Below, one piece after another: positions 14,622 to 18,538 of a stretch of 18,538 bases of DNA. Made by a program: the position numbers and the translations under genes. The notes beneath the pieces were generated by a model, which saw only the letters and a list, made by a program, of their open reading frames with translations, searched no databases and was not told the origin of the DNA. The DNA lies in assembly GCA_030043155.1 (NCBI GenBank), contig JASHYE010000275.1:1-18538 (forward strand). Reading direction: 5' to 3'. The DNA is from Candidatus Acidiferrales bacterium (GTDB lineage Bacteria; Acidobacteriota; Terriglobia; Acidoferrales; UBA7541). The stretch's first letter is position 1. Every line of letters begins with the position of its first letter.

Positions 14622-14813
14622 TTACAGGCAATTTCCCCTGCTGCTGCTTTGCAAAGCTTTCATTCCGCCGCTTCTTTGAACTATTGCAGCGGCCTTTAGA
14701 AGTTGCTCAAAAACCACATCGAGTAACAGCCGATTCGTATCTGCTGTTTCCGCATCCAGGAGCAGCTTCCGGCAAGACAACATCGCCTCCTCAGGCTTTG
14801 AGTGGATGCCCAT
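14622..14813 (-). CDS. Possible 63-aa small protein
   Basis: A 63-codon frame starts ATG 14813, nine bases after the stop of the DUF4870-like gene. The product (MGIHSKPEEAMLSCRKLL...) has a regular helical pattern of Leu and Ala with charged residues (about 7-48) and no membrane segment, so it would be a small soluble alpha-helical protein. The ribosome site is weak (GGGGATATAAGAA upstream). Coupling to the preceding stop would explain expression. An overlapping + frame exists but has no neighbour on its strand. No family is recognised. Confidence 0.4.
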   Translation of the reverse strand: MGIHSKPEEAMLSCRKLLLDAETADTNRLLLDVVFEQLLKAAAIVQRSGGMKALQSSSRGNCL

Positions 14814-14822
14814 TTTCGATTC

Positions 14823-15386
14823 TTATATCCCCGCGTGCTTCGCGGCGATCGGCCCGATGATGGGAAGCTCGAATCGCTCGTTGTTGTAGGCCTCGTACAT
14901 AAGCAACAACCACAGCGCAAAAAATGCCAGGCGTACGACCCACCAACTGAGATAAACAATCCGCCACATCGTCCCAAAACCCACGCCCAGAACCATGCTG
15001 CTCAATATGCTCCAGCCAATAATCACCACAACGTACACGCCGCTCACGAAAATCGACTGCAAGGCATGGAACCGCACGAATCTGTCGCTCTTGTACGGCT
15101 CCGAAACCAGCATGAAAATCCCGGTGATGAATCCGAGAACATACGCAACCAAGCCCGCAACATTCGACGCCATCGGGGCTGCTGCTGTGACGGGCGGAAT
15201 GGAGGCTCCTGCTGCCACGGTTGCTTGCCCCGCTGCAGCTCCGGCAATTGTTGTGGAGGCAGCGTTCCCCGTGGCCGCGCCGGAAACAGCCTGCCCGCAC
15301 GATCCACAGAACTGTCCTCCTTCGCCGATCTGCGCCCCGCACTTCGCGCAGAATTTCATCAGTGGTCCAGTTTGCGCAAAAGCCAT
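14823..15386 (-). CDS. Zinc-ribbon DUF4870-like membrane protein
   Basis: This 187-residue protein starts with a zinc ribbon, CAKCG (C13, C16) and CGSCG (C27, C30). An Ala/Gly/Thr-rich linker (about 33-73) follows, then three membrane segments (about 75-95, 110-133, 142-164). The loop DRFVRFHALQS (101-111) between TM1 and TM2 is the hallmark of DUF4870/Tic20-like small membrane proteins. The ribbon should face the cytoplasm. Function is unknown; such proteins are widespread and often sit with envelope genes. The ATG at 15386 has GGAGGA five bases upstream, so the second Met at residue 10 is not needed. It is 55 bases after the CsgG-like gene. Confidence 0.85.
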   Translation of the reverse strand: MAFAQTGPLMKFCAKCGAQIGEGGQFCGSCGQAVSGAATGNAASTTIAGAAAGQATVAAGASIPPVTAAAPMASNVAGLVAYVLGFITGIFMLVSEPYKSDRFVRFHALQSIFVSGVYVVVIIGWSILSSMVLGVGFGTMWRIVYLSWWVVRLAFFALWLLLMYEAYNNERFELPIIGPIAAKHAGI

Positions 15387-15441
15387 ATATCCTCCTCGCC
15401 CTGCATGCTTCCCACGCGAATCTTCTTGCGTCGCGCTTGTT

Positions 15442-16653
15442 TCAATTCATGATGTTGAAATTACCGTTCCCCGTTGAGTCAATGGTCAGGATGAGCCGGC
15501 TCACGCTTGGCGTATCGCATCCAAATCCTGCGGAATCGTCATAGTCCGCCGGCTGGCCGACCTTGACAGGTGAGCTGGCAAAATGGATATGAAGATCGAG
15601 CTCGCTAGGCACGTTGGCCAATGTCAGCGCGCCATTGCTGATTTGCGAGCTGACGTCGCGCCCGTTTTCGGTCACGGTGTAGCCTGACCGAACCACACTC
15701 ATGTCATTCAGGAACATGACTCGAAACTGAACAGTGCATTTGGTTGCTGTCGCGCCTGAATTGGCCGAAGAATTGCCCATCATCTGCGACGAACCGCCAT
15801 TTTGAATCGCGGCCGCATTTTGTGGCTGAGTTTGACCCGGGTTCTGCGGGGTATTCGCTGCGGTCGCTGGGCCCGTGGTCGTTGCGGCCGGTTTCGCGGC
15901 CTGGCCGGCAGAGACGGCAGGCTGCTGCGTTGCTGCTACACTCGCTGCCGCCGGTACTGGGGTGAAATTCTTCAGCGCATTGAATATCTGCTTGGTCAAG
16001 TCGGCCATCGCTTTATTGGTTGCTTTCGACAGCGAGCTATTCTGGAACTGACTGCTCTGCATGTTCATCGTTCCATAATTTGCGTTCGCGTTCGGATCGA
16101 TATGGGTCTGCCGGTCCTTACCGGTTGCCTGGAACATGCCCATGCTTTGACCTCGGCCAACATCCACCAAATTGATCTGAATAGTGACGGTCGACGTCTG
16201 GCTGTTGCTGTTGCCGCCGAGTTGAAGTCCACCCAAGTTGCCGCCGCTGAAGCCGCCTTGCTTTGTAACGACTTGGCCGGAAACGATGCTTCCCGTCAGC
16301 ACCAAATTGGTTCTGTAATATTGGCCGAGTTGAACTGCATACGCTGTAGCAACTACTTGGGCGCCCGTCGCACCTGGCGCCGAAGCTCCGGGCTGAATTT
16401 GGCGCGGCGCCAAGGTGCCATGGTTTGCCAATGATGTTTGCAGGAGGGCGGGCAGAATTGAAGAGAGCTGCCCGAGATCGGGATTTCCGCTCAGATCCGT
16501 AAACGGCAAAATACCTACCGAGTAAGCCTGGCTGTTCGATGGGGGCGGTGGAGGCGGTGCCGAGCTAGATTGCTGCGCTCTAACCGGTCCAATCAGCAGA
16601 AGAACGCCGACTATGGCCACAAGCGCGCGTGCTGCAATCGTTGATTTCTTCAT
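15442..16653 (-). CDS. CsgG-like exported protein with an extra C-terminal beta domain
   Basis: This 403-residue protein has a signal peptide ending GPVRAQ (about 27) and a Pro6 run. A CsgG/FlgT/TolB-N-like domain (about 45-228) starts YSVGILPFTDLSG and includes LVLTGSIVSGQVV, TVTIQINLVDVGRGQSMGMF and KAMADLTKQIFNAL. A Gln/Ala/Asn/Pro-rich linker (about 231-300) follows, then a C-terminal beta domain (about 303-402) with C306 and C379. CsgG forms the outer-membrane pore for curli, and related domains act in envelope assembly. No lipobox Cys follows this signal peptide and no curli subunit is nearby, so a curli role is not supported. The ATG at 16653 has GGAGGT upstream. It is separated from the CHAT gene by 238 bases, so it may have its own promoter. 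Confidence 0.8.
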   Translation of the reverse strand: MKKSTIAARALVAIVGVLLLIGPVRAQQSSSAPPPPPPSNSQAYSVGILPFTDLSGNPDLGQLSSILPALLQTSLANHGTLAPRQIQPGASAPGATGAQVVATAYAVQLGQYYRTNLVLTGSIVSGQVVTKQGGFSGGNLGGLQLGGNSNSQTSTVTIQINLVDVGRGQSMGMFQATGKDRQTHIDPNANANYGTMNMQSSQFQNSSLSKATNKAMADLTKQIFNALKNFTPVPAAASVAATQQPAVSAGQAAKPAATTTGPATAANTPQNPGQTQPQNAAAIQNGGSSQMMGNSSANSGATATKCTVQFRVMFLNDMSVVRSGYTVTENGRDVSSQISNGALTLANVPSELDLHIHFASSPVKVGQPADYDDSAGFGCDTPSVSRLILTIDSTGNGNFNIMN

Positions 16654-16891
16654 AGTCCACCTCCGTACGACCGTGTAAATCTGAAGTGTGCCCAGCGATT
16701 ACTCGTTTCGAGAATCAACGGAAATACGTTCGGAGGATACAAAACGGAAGAAAAACAGGAGAAATCAGTGGAACCTCAGGGAATATTCGTGGCCAACATG
16801 GTCAGCTTGGGATCAATCCGTCACGACAACTCGGAAAAGTGCTCAATTCCCCCAACACAATGGATTATTGCGATTGGACTTGTCGCCCGAT
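16654..16891. other. 238-base gap between the CHAT gene and the CsgG-like gene
   Basis: No convincing gene or leftward promoter was found; three overlapping + strand frames here have no ribosome site and mutually exclusive frames. A small dyad lies at 16702-16712 (CTCG-TTT-CGAG). Apart from one other gap (161 bases) this is the largest break in the leftward run and the likeliest place for an internal promoter. Confidence 0.4.
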
Positions 16892-18538
16892 CTACGGTTC
16901 ACCTTCCAGAACAAAGCTCGCCCACAATATCGGGTCTTCCGGAAGAGCGTACTTCCCATAGGGGGTATTGATCTTGACCCGGCCCTCCCGTAGATCCCGT
17001 AGCAGGCGCAACTGCGCCTCGCGCAACGCTTCCGCTTTATTCTCACCCTTGAGCCAATGCCGATAAAACTCGGGCACTAATCGGACCGTCGTTTCATCCG
17101 AGACGTCTCCTAAGCTGGCGATCACCGAAGACGCTCCGGCATAAATGAATGCTCGCGTAAGTCCTGCAATTCCATCACCCGAGACTCTTCCCATGCCCGT
17201 GCGACAGGCGCTCAAAAACACCAGATTTGCGTGCAGACTCAGCGAATAGACATCGCCGGTTGTAAGACGGCCGCCGTCGGTGCTTCCGATCTCGCCGAGA
17301 GCAAGATAGGAATCCGAGGGGTCGTCCTGAACAATCGCATGCGTGGCGAAGTGGATTACCGTGTCACGATCAATTTCTTCATCCACACGCCGCGCTTGTG
17401 CATCCTTTCCCACCAGCACCGTTGTTTGTCCGGCAGGAAGGATGCGAGCGACGGCAGAAACTTCCTGACGTGCACCAGGCAATGCTGGCAGTTGCTCACC
17501 GTTTGGACCAGGAGCTAAGTCAGTGGGATCCGCAACGAAAAGGAAATGGCGGCTGACATCAGTTGATATTTTATCGTCGCGCCCCATGTACTGAAAAAGC
17601 GACAGCGAAGGCGTGTAGTTGAGACTATAGCGCTCGACGAGATAGTGACCGTGCTCGTCAACCAGCGCGGCGAACGGCAGCAGAAGCAGCGGTCCGTGTG
17701 GCTCGATCGTAAGCAGGCTGCCCTTCGTTGCAGGAAGATATTTCTCGATGGGCAGGATCAGCAGCGTATAGAGCTGCCGCCAATTATTCCTATCGTGCGA
17801 GGTAAATTCGAGATTGTCGCCGCTGCGGCTAATAAGATGGGCAACACGCGTACCGCGAGTTTGCACATCCGCCGAAGCAGCGGAAGCGCTTGTATCAGGA
17901 CCGTTTGGTTCCAGACGGGGCTGCGGCCAAAGATTTCGGATCATCTGTTCCAGACGAACCGAGCTCACCTGGATTTGCACGGAATGAATTGCGCCATCCG
18001 GCTGAACCACCCACACAAACGTGCGGTCTTCGCTCACCCAATAACTGAGAACACTAGCATTGCCTCGCGCAGCGAAGGACTGAATTTGTGTGATCGAAAA
18101 CGGCTGTGAGGAAGCAAAGCTCTCTAGATCGGGCTGGCTAGCCGACCTTGGCCGAGTCACCGCTGGATCTGGCTGACCGACGCCACGTAATGTTAATGCG
18201 ATGGATGCACCGTCGGAAGGCTGGGGCGAGGAAGCGTCATTTGTTGCTTGCGTTTCGACTTGGTTCGCGGCGGCCACGGCCGCGCGGTCCTTGCCCTGTG
18301 GACTGAGATCACGGCTCGCCAGCAAATCCGCGAAGGCTCGTGCTCGCGCCTCCTCCGAGATGGCCAATGCTTGAACGTCGTTTCCCTGCGCTTGTTGCAG
18401 AGTGATGGCAAGATCAAAAAAAAATCCGCGTTCGTTGGCGAAGCCCTGCTTCATGAAATCGATCGGCACGAGCCTTCGTCGAATTCGCTCGAGGTTATTC
18501 AGCGCCACGCTCACGTCCGCCAGCGCCGCGTTTGTTTG
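16892..18538 (-). CDS. TPR-CHAT caspase-fold protease (5' end outside window)
   Basis: 548 residues are visible and the frame is open to the last base, so the N-terminus, probably TPR repeats, is missing; a GTG at 18514 is only internal. The start of the visible part (RIRRRLVPIDFMKQGFANER, then ALAISEEARARAFADLLASR) is the characteristic lead-in of TPR-CHAT proteins. The CHAT domain occupies about visible residues 240-545: SLLTIEPHGPLLLLPFAAL, ERYSLNYTPSLSL, LPALPGARQEV, VIHFATHA (catalytic His about 400), LVFLSACRTGMG (catalytic Cys about 445), GLTRAFIYAGASSVIASLGDV and the end DPILWASFVLEG. Both catalytic residues are present, so activity as a cysteine endopeptidase of the separase/caspase clan is plausible. 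Members of the family are activated by partners or ligands through the TPR part. Substrate and location are unknown. Confidence 0.93.
   Translation of the reverse strand, partial: QTNAALADVSVALNNLERIRRRLVPIDFMKQGFANERGFFFDLAITLQQAQGNDVQALAISEEARARAFADLLASRDLSPQGKDRAAVAAANQVETQATNDASSPQPSDGASIALTLRGVGQPDPAVTRPRSASQPDLESFASSQPFSITQIQSFAARGNASVLSYWVSEDRTFVWVVQPDGAIHSVQIQVSSVRLEQMIRNLWPQPRLEPNGPDTSASAASADVQTRGTRVAHLISRSGDNLEFTSHDRNNWRQLYTLLILPIEKYLPATKGSLLTIEPHGPLLLLPFAALVDEHGHYLVERYSLNYTPSLSLFQYMGRDDKISTDVSRHFLFVADPTDLAPGPNGEQLPALPGARQEVSAVARILPAGQTTVLVGKDAQARRVDEEIDRDTVIHFATHAIVQDDPSDSYLALGEIGSTDGGRLTTGDVYSLSLHANLVFLSACRTGMGRVSGDGIAGLTRAFIYAGASSVIASLGDVSDETTVRLVPEFYRHWLKGENKAEALREAQLRLLRDLREGRVKINTPYGKYALPEDPILWASFVLEGEP

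Noticed and set aside
14549..14860. 103-codon + strand frame across the gap after the DUF4870-like gene
   Set aside because: It has no gene-like composition and no + strand neighbour, and it runs into the antisense of a confident gene; the - strand 63-codon frame fits the context better.
14802..15452. 216-codon + strand frame
   Set aside because: It is antisense to the DUF4870-like gene, whose zinc ribbon and FHALQS loop are clear.
15802..16434. 210-codon + strand open frame
   Set aside because: It lies wholly antisense to the CsgG-like gene, is Arg/Leu/Cys-rich in the manner of a reverse-frame shadow, and has no ribosome site.
16686..16993. Three overlapping + strand frames in and beyond the 238-base gap
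   Set aside because: They exclude one another, lack ribosome sites and extend into the antisense of the CHAT domain.

Overview
The window reads as a chromosomal stretch from a GC-rich, diderm soil-type bacterium, most likely an acidobacterium. That is inferred from the gene families: a sortilin/BNR-type secreted protein, TPR-CHAT proteins, DUF4412-like exported proteins, and a c-heme/toroid protein. No phylogenetic marker was tested. No phage, insertion sequence, CRISPR array or recombinase gene was seen.

Left part (1-3,821): ordinary, core-like genes. A BNR/VPS10-type exported protein is cut by the window start on the + strand. It converges with a cation diffusion facilitator that has three tandem dimerisation-type domains (-). 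Divergent from the facilitator is a membrane-anchored YkuE-like metallophosphoesterase (+), followed by a CAT-anticodon tRNA that looks like tRNA-Ile2.

Right part (4,121-18,538): about 14.4 kb with every supported gene on the - strand, mostly closely spaced, so it reads from the right edge leftwards. Order of transcription: a TPR-CHAT caspase-fold protease (5' end outside the window); after a 238-base gap, a CsgG-like secreted protein; a zinc-ribbon DUF4870-like membrane protein; a possible 63-aa protein; two tandem DUF4412-like exported paralogues; an exported protein with an OB-like and a possible Hcp-like domain; a probable 35-aa single-TM protein; a four-TM protein with an arrestin-like beta domain; after a 161-base gap, an anchored protein with a transglutaminase fold that lacks the catalytic cysteine; a TM/discoidin-like/CxxCH heme/alpha-alpha-toroid/OmpA fusion; a two-TM protein with a probably cytoplasmic PASTA domain; and a beta-propeller-like exported protein.

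Nearly every product of this run is exported or membrane-bound, and most domains are binding, scaffold or adhesion modules. My working inference is a cell-envelope assembly or surveillance locus with a CHAT protease as the only clear enzyme at its head. No substrate is visible, and co-transcription is inferred only from strand and spacing. Domain calls come from reading motifs by eye and have not been checked against a profile database.
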